Shown: piece after piece, positions 1-5,654 of the stretch
How positions within the stretch are numbered: the stretch's first letter is position 1
Layout: each line of letters begins with the position of its first letter
Assembly (NCBI GenBank): GCA_025464925.1
Contig: JAODMS010000215.1
Coordinates: 1 to 8,076 of the forward strand
Origin: Arthrobacter sp.
Lineage (GTDB): Bacteria; Actinomycetota; Actinomycetes; Actinomycetales; Micrococcaceae
Length of the DNA: 8,076 nt
Direction of reading: 5' to 3'
Position numbers and translations under genes: made by a program
Notes under the pieces: model-generated
What the model saw: only the letters and a program-made list of their open reading frames with translations
What the model was told of the DNA's origin: nothing
Databases searched by the model: none

Positions 1-1
1 T

Positions 2-127
2 TCCGGAACCGAACCGGTGGTCCGCGTGATGGTCGAGGCCGGAGACCAGGCCACCGCCCAGGACGTGGCTGAGCGTCTCGCCCAGGTGGTCAAGACCGAA
101 TTGGCCCTGGAGCTCATCGCGGACTGA
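2..127 (+). CDS. glmM: Phosphoglucosamine mutase, C-terminal end (partial)
   Basis: GlmM interconverts glucosamine-6-phosphate and glucosamine-1-phosphate in the cytoplasm, the step after GlmS on the way to UDP-GlcNAc. Only the last 41 codons and a TGA stop are present; the start lies before the window. The fragment begins [14 protein letters not shown], which matches the phosphate-binding signature (R-x-SGTEP-x-x-R-VMVE) near the C terminus of phosphohexomutases. The remaining tail, rich in Ala, Glu and Val, fits the end of the last domain. The VMVEA wording favours GlmM over phosphomannomutase/phosphoglucomutase relatives, and glmS lies 3.2 kb downstream on the same strand. A strong hairpin follows the stop, so this transcription unit ends here and does not run on to glmS. 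Confidence 0.88.
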   Translation, partial: SGTEPVVRVMVEAGDQATAQDVAERLAQVVKTELALELIAD

Positions 128-169
128 ACAACGTCCGTCACCAACCCGGTCTAGGCGCTCAAGTCTTAG

Positions 170-214
170 AATGATGGCTCGTTCCCCGTAGGGGACGGGC
201 CATCGTTTATTCTT
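170..214 (+). terminator. Intrinsic terminator after glmM
   Basis: The sequence folds into a long hairpin. GATGGC (173-178) pairs with GCCATC (199-204), a T-G wobble and a CG/CG step follow, then CCCC (184-187) pairs with GGGG (191-194) around the loop GTA, with one bulged T. Pairing can extend outward to 170/207. The stem is followed by the T-rich stretch GTTTATTCTT. Position 46 bp after the glmM stop and this structure together fit a Rho-independent terminator. Confidence 0.8.
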
Positions 215-235
215 CGGGCGGGTGGGCCCAACGGC

Positions 236-241
236 TATAAC
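236..241 (+). promoter_or_regulatory. Candidate -10 element (TATAAC) upstream of the GT87-like gene
   Basis: TATAAC is the best sigma-70-like -10 hexamer between the glmM terminator and the gene at 329. No convincing -35 sits 16-18 bp upstream (the bases there read about TTCGGG). If used, it would give a leader of roughly 80 nt containing the stem-loop at 290-320. The rest of 215-289 shows nothing else I can name. Confidence 0.25.
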
Positions 242-289
242 AAGCCGCAAATCCGGCCACTATCAAACACCCGTTCTATTTGAAGTGGC

Positions 290-320
290 GTTGCCGCGCT
301 GGGCGGCGCAGCGTGGCAAT
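290..320 (+). promoter_or_regulatory. Strong stem-loop directly before a start codon
   Basis: TTGCCGCGCTG (291-301) pairs with CAGCGTGGCAA (309-319) over 11 bp with a single G-U wobble, and a further G-U closing pair is possible at 290/320. The loop is GGCGGCG. The stem ends 9 nt before the ATG at 329 and 4 nt before a GGAG. There is no following T-run, so it is not a normal terminator. It could control ribosome access in the mRNA or act as a DNA palindrome bound by a protein. The structure is seen directly; the role is inferred. Confidence 0.6.
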
Positions 321-328
321 ATCGGAGC

Positions 329-1252
329 ATGGCGAAATATTCTGACATGCAAGCAATTACCCTGGGCGCACCCGCGAGACCCCGGTTTGATTTCGCCAAG
401 AAGTTTCCCCTGTTTATGCGGCTGGCGGTTGTGCTGATATGGCCTCTGGGTTTGCTTTATGCATTTATGTCAATCAAAGCGGCTGTCCTCGGTGGCGCAC
501 TAGGGCAAGACACTCATGCTTATTGGCTCGCCGCCCAGGGCGAGCTGGAGTACGAGCGGGCGCCGGGCCAGAGGGACGCCTACCTTTACTCGCCAGTTTT
601 CCTTACTGTGATCCGGCCCCTCGCTCTGCTCCCCTTTCCGCTTTTCCTGGCGATGTGGATCTGCGTGGAAGCAGCGGTCCTCGTCTGGCTGGTAAAGCCG
701 CTGCAGGCCAGATGGTCGGTCCCCATCTTTATGCTCTGCCTGCCAGAACTCGTGGTCGGCAACATTTATATATTGCTCGCCGGTGCCGCTGTTGTCGGCC
801 TGCGAAAGCCTGCCATGTGGTCGTTTCCCATCCTGACCAAGGTCACAGCTGGAGTCGGACTTTTGTGGTTCGCCGTGCGCGGCGACTGGTGGCGACTACT
901 GCAAGGTGTCGGCGGACTCGCGTTTATTGTTCTCGTTTCGTATGCCTTGGAACCCACGCAGTGGCAGAGTTGGCTGCGGTTCCTTCTAGATCACAGGGAC
1001 GGGACTCCGGACAGCAGGATCAGTTTTGTACTGCGTTGCGTGCTCGCCGTTCTTTTGGTGGTAGTCGGTGCCCGGAAACAGTGGCCTTGGCTGATCGCTC
1101 CCGCCATGGTCCTGGCTTCCCCTGTACTTGTCGGTACTATCCCGCTGACAATTTTGGCCGCAATCCCGAGGCTTATGAGGCTGGCGTCCCACGACGCAGA
1201 GCGTTCGGCTTCCCCGCCGCCCAAGGAAGCGATCGGCGCTGAGAAACTTTGA
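329..1252 (+). CDS. Putative GT87 (DUF2029) membrane glycosyltransferase
   Basis: This 307-residue, very hydrophobic protein has about seven membrane segments (roughly 31-50, 93-119, 130-157, 165-183, 190-206, 235-249, 253-281) and a polar C-terminal tail. The first loop carries GQDTHAYWLAA with Asp61, in the place of the catalytic Asp of GT-C enzymes such as the mannosyltransferase PimE. YLYSPVF plus RPLALLPF (86-103) and the PELVVGN block near 139-145 resemble DUF2029 proteins. Such enzymes move sugars from polyprenyl-phosphate donors outside the membrane; the acceptor here is unknown. At 307 residues it is shorter than the usual 400 or so. The ATG at 329 is used because the frame is closed upstream at 281, but its GGAG is only one base away, so ATG 347 or 416 remain possible. 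GC is lower than in the neighbours (29 of 60 bases at 421-480), which suggests acquisition or relaxed codon selection. Confidence 0.6.
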   Translation: MAKYSDMQAITLGAPARPRFDFAKKFPLFMRLAVVLIWPLGLLYAFMSIKAAVLGGALGQDTHAYWLAAQGELEYERAPGQRDAYLYSPVFLTVIRPLALLPFPLFLAMWICVEAAVLVWLVKPLQARWSVPIFMLCLPELVVGNIYILLAGAAVVGLRKPAMWSFPILTKVTAGVGLLWFAVRGDWWRLLQGVGGLAFIVLVSYALEPTQWQSWLRFLLDHRDGTPDSRISFVLRCVLAVLLVVVGARKQWPWLIAPAMVLASPVLVGTIPLTILAAIPRLMRLASHDAERSASPPPKEAIGAEKL

Positions 1253-1279
1253 TCCCAGAAGCGGTGGGAGTCATAAGTT
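1245..1279. terminator. Shared hairpin between convergent genes
   Basis: AACTT-TGA-TCCCA (1245-1257) pairs with TGGGA-TCA-AAGTT (1265-1279), with bulged G1270 and T1274 and the loop GAAGCGG. The hairpin includes the TGA stop of the GT87-like gene and lies just past the TAA of the convergent carboxypeptidase gene. It is nearly symmetrical, so it could end transcripts from both sides, but the T-tracts are short, so terminator strength is uncertain. Confidence 0.5.
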
Positions 1280-1292
1280 GTCGCGCTAACCG

Positions 1293-2231
1293 TTAAAGGT
1301 AGGCCGGTGCCGCTTCCAGCCCGAAGTACTCCTCGAGTGTCGCGATGCCGCGGTTCTTCATGTCCGTTGCGGCCTCGGAACCGATGTAGCGCAGGTGCCA
1401 TGGCTCGTAGTAGTAGCCGGTGATGGAATGGAACATCCAGGGGTAGCGGACCACGAAGCCGAAGCGGTGGCCGTTGTCCCGGGCCCACACCGCTGCGGGC
1501 TGTTCAGCAAAGCAGGGTTGGAAGCTGCAGGCTCCGCCGCCGTCGCCAAGATCGAAGGACCAGCCGGTCTGGTGCTCGGAATAGCCCGGACGGGCGGACA
1601 CGGTGTCCGCCTCGGCCTGCCCCCTGGATTTCACATAGTTGCCGTAGGTATTTCCCTGCGTCGCGAACGAGCGGTACCCGCTGGCCAGGGTCATGGTGAC
1701 GCCGTCCGCCGCCGCGGCCGCGAACATCCTTTCCGCCGCTGCCGCCGTAGTGCTGTTCAGCAGCGCCGCCTCGCCGGACGTGGCGAGGCGGACCCGCGGC
1801 TGGACGAGGTCGGCGGGCACATAGGCGGCGGGGGAGAGCGCGCGGTGTTTGTTGACGACCACCCAGGGGCTGGCCGGGTCCGTGAGTGAATGCCGTGGCC
1901 CCGGCGCGTTGGCCGAGGGTGAGATTCTGGCAGCGGTGGTTCCGGGTGCTGTCGTCGGCGTGTCGCCCGGGAGCGGTGGGGCCGCCGCGCTGGAGGAGGC
2001 GGAAGGTGGCGGGGTGGAGACGGAGGGCGGCGCCGTCGGGGTCCCGGTTCTAGTGCCGGAGGCCGACGACGGCGGGGTCGCAACAGGCGTGCACGCGGTT
2101 AAGGCCGCGAGGCTGGTTCCGGCCACCAGGAGGCGCCCGAAGCCCCTCCGGCTTGGGGCGTCCGCCGGGCCCTCCTGGGCCGCTCGGTCCGGCCGGGGTG
2201 CCCCCGGTTTCCCGGCAGCGTCGTAGCACAC
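1293..2231 (-). CDS. M15/VanY-type D-alanyl-D-alanine carboxypeptidase, probable Tat lipoprotein
   Basis: This is predicted to be a zinc peptidase that removes the terminal D-Ala from peptidoglycan stem peptides outside the cell membrane. The 312 residues contain, in order, a charged leader, SRRGFGR (27-33) like a twin-arginine signal, a short hydrophobic stretch, and the lipobox LTAC with Cys47. A Pro/Ser/Thr/Ala-rich tether of about 65 residues follows, then the M15 domain from about 120. SGYRS (184-188), SEHQTGWSFDL with His220 and Asp227, and YEPWHLRYIG with Glu276 and His279 supply the family's zinc ligands and catalytic Glu. The gene starts with GTG at 2231. The GAAAGG-type ribosome site lies inside the last codons of coaA, whose TAG ends 5 bp upstream, so the two are probably co-transcribed and translationally coupled. 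Tat export of a lipoprotein is inferred from the motif. An exact substrate (D,D- or L,D-linked peptide) cannot be read from sequence. Confidence 0.85.
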   Translation of the reverse strand: MCYDAAGKPGAPRPDRAAQEGPADAPSRRGFGRLLVAGTSLAALTACTPVATPPSSASGTRTGTPTAPPSVSTPPPSASSSAAAPPLPGDTPTTAPGTTAARISPSANAPGPRHSLTDPASPWVVVNKHRALSPAAYVPADLVQPRVRLATSGEAALLNSTTAAAAERMFAAAAADGVTMTLASGYRSFATQGNTYGNYVKSRGQAEADTVSARPGYSEHQTGWSFDLGDGGGACSFQPCFAEQPAAVWARDNGHRFGFVVRYPWMFHSITGYYYEPWHLRYIGSEAATDMKNRGIATLEEYFGLEAAPAYL

Positions 2232-2236
2232 CTGTG

Positions 2237-3202
2237 CTAGACCTTTCTCAGCAGCATGCGCCGGATGGAATGATCGGCTTCCTTGGTCAGGACCAGCTGC
2301 GCGCGGCCCCGGGTCGGGAGGACGTTCTCTTCCAGATTGGGCTCATTGATGCGCTTCCAGATATCGCGGGCGGTCTGCTCCGCCTCGGCATCGGAGAGCG
2401 TGGCATAGCGGTGGAAGTAGGACTCCGGCTGGGCAAAAGCCGTGGTCCGCAGCTTGCGGAAGCGGTCCACGTACCACTCCTCGATGTAGGAAGTTTTGGC
2501 ATCAACATAGATGGAGAAGTCGAAGAAGTCACTCAGGGCCAGGCCCTGCCGCCCGTCGTGGCGTGGCCGGGCCGGTGCCAGGACGTTCAGTCCCTCTACG
2601 ATCAGCACGTCGGGGCGGCGCACCACTACTTCCCGGCCCGGGACAATGTCGTAGGTCACGTGGGAGTACCACGGGGCCCGGACTTCCTCGGCGCCGCTTT
2701 TGATTTCGCTCACAAAGCGCAACAGGGCCCGGCGGTCGTACGACTCCGGAAAGCCTTTGCGGTCGAGCAGCTGCCGGCGCTTCAGTTCAGCCAACGGGTA
2801 GAGGAAGCCGTCGGTGGTGATGAGTTCGACGTTAGGGGTGCCTGGCCAGCGCTGGAGCATTTCCCGGAGTACGCGGGCGATGGTGGACTTCCCCACGGCC
2901 ACCGAACCGGCCACGCCGATCACGAACGGAGTGCGCTGCGTCTTCTCGCCGAGGAAGGTGGTGGTTGCCGCGTGCAGCTGGCCTGCAGCCTCTACGTACA
3001 GGTGCAGAAGCCGGGACAGGGGAAGGTAGACCTCACGCACTTCCCGGATGTCCAGAGGATCGCCGAGGCCCCGCAGGCGGAGCACGTCCTCTTGGTTGAG
3101 GGGCTGCTCCATCTGGGCAGCGAGCCGGGACCAGGTCTGCCGGTCCAGCTCCACGAACGGGGAGACGCCGTCGCCGTTCGCTTCATTGCGTTGCAAAGTC
3201 AC
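2237..3202 (-). CDS. coaA: Type I pantothenate kinase
   Basis: CoaA phosphorylates pantothenate with ATP, the first and usually feedback-regulated step of CoA synthesis, in the cytoplasm. From the GTG at 3202 the protein has 321 residues, the usual size for the bacterial type I enzyme. The P-loop is GSVAVGKS (99-106), with Lys105. TTDGF with Asp131 (catalytic base position), [10 protein letters not shown] with His181 (CoA inhibition and substrate region), VEGLNVL (202-208), [12 protein letters not shown] (241-252) and RINEPNL with Asn287 all match the family. The reading frame stays open far upstream on the minus strand (to about 4924), but that is antisense to glmS and lacks family similarity. 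The GTG at 3202 is abutted by AAGG with no spacer, so initiation may be leaderless, or may use the TTG at 3196, which has AAGG at a short spacing. It heads a minus-strand unit with the carboxypeptidase and diverges from glmS. Confidence 0.95.
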   Translation of the reverse strand: MTLQRNEANGDGVSPFVELDRQTWSRLAAQMEQPLNQEDVLRLRGLGDPLDIREVREVYLPLSRLLHLYVEAAGQLHAATTTFLGEKTQRTPFVIGVAGSVAVGKSTIARVLREMLQRWPGTPNVELITTDGFLYPLAELKRRQLLDRKGFPESYDRRALLRFVSEIKSGAEEVRAPWYSHVTYDIVPGREVVVRRPDVLIVEGLNVLAPARPRHDGRQGLALSDFFDFSIYVDAKTSYIEEWYVDRFRKLRTTAFAQPESYFHRYATLSDAEAEQTARDIWKRINEPNLEENVLPTRGRAQLVLTKEADHSIRRMLLRKV

Positions 3203-3209
3203 CTTAGAG

Positions 3210-3238
3210 ATTCTGCCCTTCACAGGGCCGAGAGCGAA
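3210..3238 (-). promoter_or_regulatory. Candidate coaA promoter
   Basis: On the minus strand, TTCGCT (3238-3233) and CAGAAT (3215-3210) are separated by 17 bp. The -10-like hexamer ends 7 nt before the GTG start of coaA, the spacing expected for a leaderless transcript beginning at or next to the start codon. Match to consensus is only partial, so this rests mainly on position. Confidence 0.3.
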
Positions 3239-3294
3239 ATGGACAGCGGGGCCCCTCGGCGTCAGGGCCGCGCCATCGCCGTGCCGGCCCGGGT

Positions 3295-3322
3295 CGCTGC
3301 CCGTCCGGGCGCGTTTATCCTT
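3295..3322 (+). terminator. Possible small attenuator-like hairpin upstream of glmS
   Basis: CGC-T-GCCC (3295-3302) pairs with GGGC-GCG (3307-3313) around the loop GTCC with one bulged T, and is followed by TTTATCCTT. The layout (GC stem then T-rich stretch) copies that of the glmM terminator but is much smaller. It could stop read-through towards glmS or be chance in GC-rich DNA. Confidence 0.3.
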
Positions 3323-3345
3323 CGTCCGGCATCGGGGAAACCCGT

Positions 3346-3351
3346 TAGGCT
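3346..3351 (+). promoter_or_regulatory. Candidate -10 for a leaderless glmS transcript (TAGGCT)
   Basis: TAGGCT fits the TAnnnT pattern typical of actinobacterial -10 elements and is separated by 7 nt from the glmS ATG at 3359, which suits a transcript starting at or within a base or two of the start codon. No good -35 is seen. The alternative reading is that AGG at 3347-3349 serves as a weak ribosome site. Confidence 0.35.
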
Positions 3352-3358
3352 TATGACC

Positions 3359-5251
3359 ATGTGTGGAATCGTTGGATATGTGGGCCGCCGGGCTGGCGGG
3401 GTAAATACTGGACACAATGCTTTGGATGTTGTTCTTGAGGGATTGCGCCGGCTGGAGTACCGGGGCTATGACTCGGCCGGGATCGCTGTGGTTGCTGATG
3501 GGACCATTTCGTCGCGGAAGAAGTCCGGCAAGCTGAGCAACCTGATCGCGGAGCTGGAGGCCAGCCCGCTGCCGGAGTCGATGACCGGAATCGGCCACAC
3601 CCGCTGGGCTACCCACGGCGGTCCGACGGACCAGAACGCGCACCCGCACCTCTCCGACGGCGGGAAGCTGGCGGTGATCCACAACGGCATCATCGAAAAC
3701 TTCGCCGAACTCAAACAGGAGCTCCTGGCCAAGGGCGTGGAGTTCGTTTCCGAGACCGATACCGAGGTCGCGGCCGCGCTGCTGGGCGAGATCATCCGGA
3801 ACCAGCTCGGCGGGGTCACCTCCGACGGAGGACTGACCAAGGCCATGCAGCTGGCGTGCCAGCGGCTCGAGGGTGCTTTCACGCTGCTGGCCGTGCACGC
3901 GCAGCAGCCCGACGTCGTCGTCGCGGCCCGCCGGAACTCCCCGCTCGTGGTGGGCCTGGGCGAGGGGGAGAACTTCCTGGGCTCGGATGTGTCCGGGTTC
4001 ATCGACTACACCCGGCGGGCGGTGGAGCTGGGCCAGGACCAGATCGTCACGATCACCGCCGATGCCGTGGAGATCACGGACTTCTACGGTGCCCCGGCCG
4101 AGGGCAAGGAATACAAAGTCGACTGGGATCCGGCCTCGGCGGAGAAGGGCGGGTTCCCGTCCTTCATGGAGAAGGAAATCCATGACCAGCCCGACGCGGT
4201 GCTGCAGACCCTGCTGGGCCGCTCGGATGTCCACGGCAAGCTGACCCTCGATGAGCTCCGGATCGATCCGGAGCTGCTCAAGGGCGTGAACAAGATCATC
4301 GTCCTGGCCTGCGGGACCTCCGCGTACGCCGGGCAGGTCGCGAAGTACGCGATCGAGCACTGGTGCCGGATCGCCACCGAGGTCGAGCTTTCCCACGAGT
4401 TCCGCTACCGGGATCCGATCGTGGACGCGAACACCCTGATCGTGTCGATCTCCCAGTCCGGGGAGACCATGGACACCCTGATGGCGGTCCGCTACGCCAA
4501 GGAACAGGGCGCCAAGACGGTCTCGATCTGCAACACCAACGGCTCGACCATTCCGCGTGAGTCCGACGCGGTGCTCTACACGCACGCCGGCCCGGAGATC
4601 GCGGTGGCCTCCACCAAGGCGTTCCTGGCCCAGATCACCGCCGCGTACCTGCTGGGTCTGTATCTGGCGCAGCTGCGCGGGAACAAGTTCCAGGGCCAGA
4701 TCAAGGACATCCTGGCGGACCTGGGCAAGATCCCGGCGAAGATCCAGCGGATCCTGGACAACGAGGCCCAGATCAAGGAACTCGGGGCCTCCATGGCCGA
4801 CGCGAAGTCCGTGCTGTTCCTGGGCCGCCACGTCGGGTTCCCGGTCGCGATGGAAGGGGCCCTGAAGCTCAAGGAGCTCGCGTACATCCACGCCGAAGGC
4901 TTTGCCGCCGGCGAACTCAAGCACGGCCCGATCGCGCTGATCGAGGAAGGCCAGCCCGTCTTCGTGGTGGTCCCCTCACCGCGCGGGCGGGATTCGCTGC
5001 ACGCGAAGGTCGTCTCCAACATCCAGGAAGTCCGTGCCCGCGGCGCCAAGACGATCGTGATCGCCGAAGAAGGCGACGAGGCGGTCAAGGCCTACGCCGA
5101 GCACGTCTTCTACATTCCGGAGACACCCACGCTCCTGGCGCCCCTGCTCGCCACCGTGCCGCTGCAGATCTTTGCCCTGGCCCTGGCCTCCGCCAAGGGT
5201 TACGACGTGGACCAGCCACGCAACCTGGCCAAGAGCGTGACCGTAGAATAA
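3359..5251 (+). CDS. glmS: Glutamine--fructose-6-phosphate aminotransferase (isomerizing)
   Basis: GlmS makes glucosamine-6-phosphate from fructose-6-phosphate and glutamine, committing carbon to UDP-GlcNAc and so to peptidoglycan. The 630-residue protein is full length. It starts MCGIVGYVG, so Met removal exposes Cys as the N-terminal nucleophile of the class II glutaminase domain; this decides for ATG 3359 over the in-frame ATG two codons earlier. Glutaminase landmarks are [12 protein letters not shown] (30-41), HTRWATHG (80-87) and HNGIIEN (108-114). Two sugar-isomerase (SIS) domains follow, about 305-440 with CGTSAYAG (318-325) and SISQSGET (363-370), and about 475-615 with LKLKE (502-506) and AAGELKHGP (516-524). 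The C-terminal tail [13 protein letters not shown] carries the family's closing loop. It leads the run glmS-acpS-nnr, and codon use is strongly G/C-biased, fitting good expression. No glmS ribozyme is seen. Confidence 0.98.
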   Translation: MCGIVGYVGRRAGGVNTGHNALDVVLEGLRRLEYRGYDSAGIAVVADGTISSRKKSGKLSNLIAELEASPLPESMTGIGHTRWATHGGPTDQNAHPHLSDGGKLAVIHNGIIENFAELKQELLAKGVEFVSETDTEVAAALLGEIIRNQLGGVTSDGGLTKAMQLACQRLEGAFTLLAVHAQQPDVVVAARRNSPLVVGLGEGENFLGSDVSGFIDYTRRAVELGQDQIVTITADAVEITDFYGAPAEGKEYKVDWDPASAEKGGFPSFMEKEIHDQPDAVLQTLLGRSDVHGKLTLDELRIDPELLKGVNKIIVLACGTSAYAGQVAKYAIEHWCRIATEVELSHEFRYRDPIVDANTLIVSISQSGETMDTLMAVRYAKEQGAKTVSICNTNGSTIPRESDAVLYTHAGPEIAVASTKAFLAQITAAYLLGLYLAQLRGNKFQGQIKDILADLGKIPAKIQRILDNEAQIKELGASMADAKSVLFLGRHVGFPVAMEGALKLKELAYIHAEGFAAGELKHGPIALIEEGQPVFVVVPSPRGRDSLHAKVVSNIQEVRARGAKTIVIAEEGDEAVKAYAEHVFYIPETPTLLAPLLATVPLQIFALALASAKGYDVDQPRNLAKSVTVE

Positions 5252-5255
5252 CGCC

Positions 5256-5603
5256 ATGATTGTTGGCATTGGCGTAGACGTCGTAGACATTGAGCGGTTC
5301 GGCCGGCAGCTGGAGCGCACCCCCGGGCTGCGCGACCGGCTGTTCGTGCCCGCGGAGCGCGAGTTGAACACCCGGTCCCTGGCCGCCCGGTTCGCCGCCA
5401 AGGAGGCGGTGGCCAAGGTGCTGGGTGCTCCGGCCGGCATGAACTGGCAGGACTGCTGGATCGGGCTGGACCAGCACGGTCCCACGATCCAGGTCAAGGG
5501 CACCGTGCTGGCTGTGGCGGAGTCGAAGGGCGTCAAGCGCTGGCACCTTTCGATGAGCCACGACGGCGGGATCGCCACTGCGACGGTTCTCGCCGAAGGC
5601 TGA
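5256..5603 (+). CDS. acpS: Holo-[acyl-carrier-protein] synthase
   Basis: AcpS transfers 4'-phosphopantetheine from CoA to a serine of acyl carrier protein, activating it for fatty acid synthesis. The 115-residue product matches the small AcpS class, at the short end of the usual length. [13 protein letters not shown] (3-15) holds the metal-binding Asp8, and [13 protein letters not shown] (45-57) holds Glu50 and the conserved [17 protein letters not shown] (99-112) is the C-terminal substrate-site strand. The ATG lies 4 bp after the glmS TAA and no good ribosome site precedes it, so translation is probably coupled to glmS. Its neighbours include coaA, which begins synthesis of the CoA it consumes. 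Confidence 0.96.
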   Translation: MIVGIGVDVVDIERFGRQLERTPGLRDRLFVPAERELNTRSLAARFAAKEAVAKVLGAPAGMNWQDCWIGLDQHGPTIQVKGTVLAVAESKGVKRWHLSMSHDGGIATATVLAEG

Positions 5604-5609
5604 GCGCGA

Positions 5610-5645
5610 CCGTTCCATTCCCACCGGCAGCCGCACCGCGAACGG
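5610..5645 (+). repeat. Short inverted repeat in the acpS-nnr gap
   Basis: CCGTTC (5610-5615) and GAACGG (5640-5645) are perfect complements separated by 24 bases, filling most of the 51-bp gap. The right arm overlaps the CGGA that is the only ribosome-site candidate for nnr, so pairing could limit nnr translation. The stem is just 6 bp and may be chance. Confidence 0.3.
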
Positions 5646-5654
5646 ACTGAAAAC

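Noticed and set aside
222..437. Small plus-strand open frame of 71 codons
   Set aside because: It overlaps the GT87-like gene in another frame, crosses the stem-loop, and has no ribosome site or recognisable motif.
3247..3254. GGGGCCCC palindrome between coaA and glmS
   Set aside because: An 8-bp GC palindrome is likely by chance here and has no paired copy or spacing that suggests an operator.
2153..3358. Plus-strand frame open for 1.2 kb before glmS, antisense to coaA
   Set aside because: GlmS needs Cys right after the initiator Met, which fixes the start at 3359. The upstream part mirrors the coaA coding sequence and shows no domain.
3353..3358. Alternative ATG two codons before the glmS start
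   Set aside because: It would bury the catalytic Cys behind Met-Thr-Met, which does not fit the N-terminal nucleophile mechanism.
3203..3358. glmS ribozyme
   Set aside because: That element is known from Firmicutes-type leaders. This region is too short and I see no ribozyme-like core.
3203..4924. Minus-strand frame open far upstream of coaA, antisense to glmS
   Set aside because: The extension lies wholly opposite glmS, whose frame is confirmed by family motifs, and the antisense translation has no recognisable domain. Long open antisense frames are expected at this GC content.
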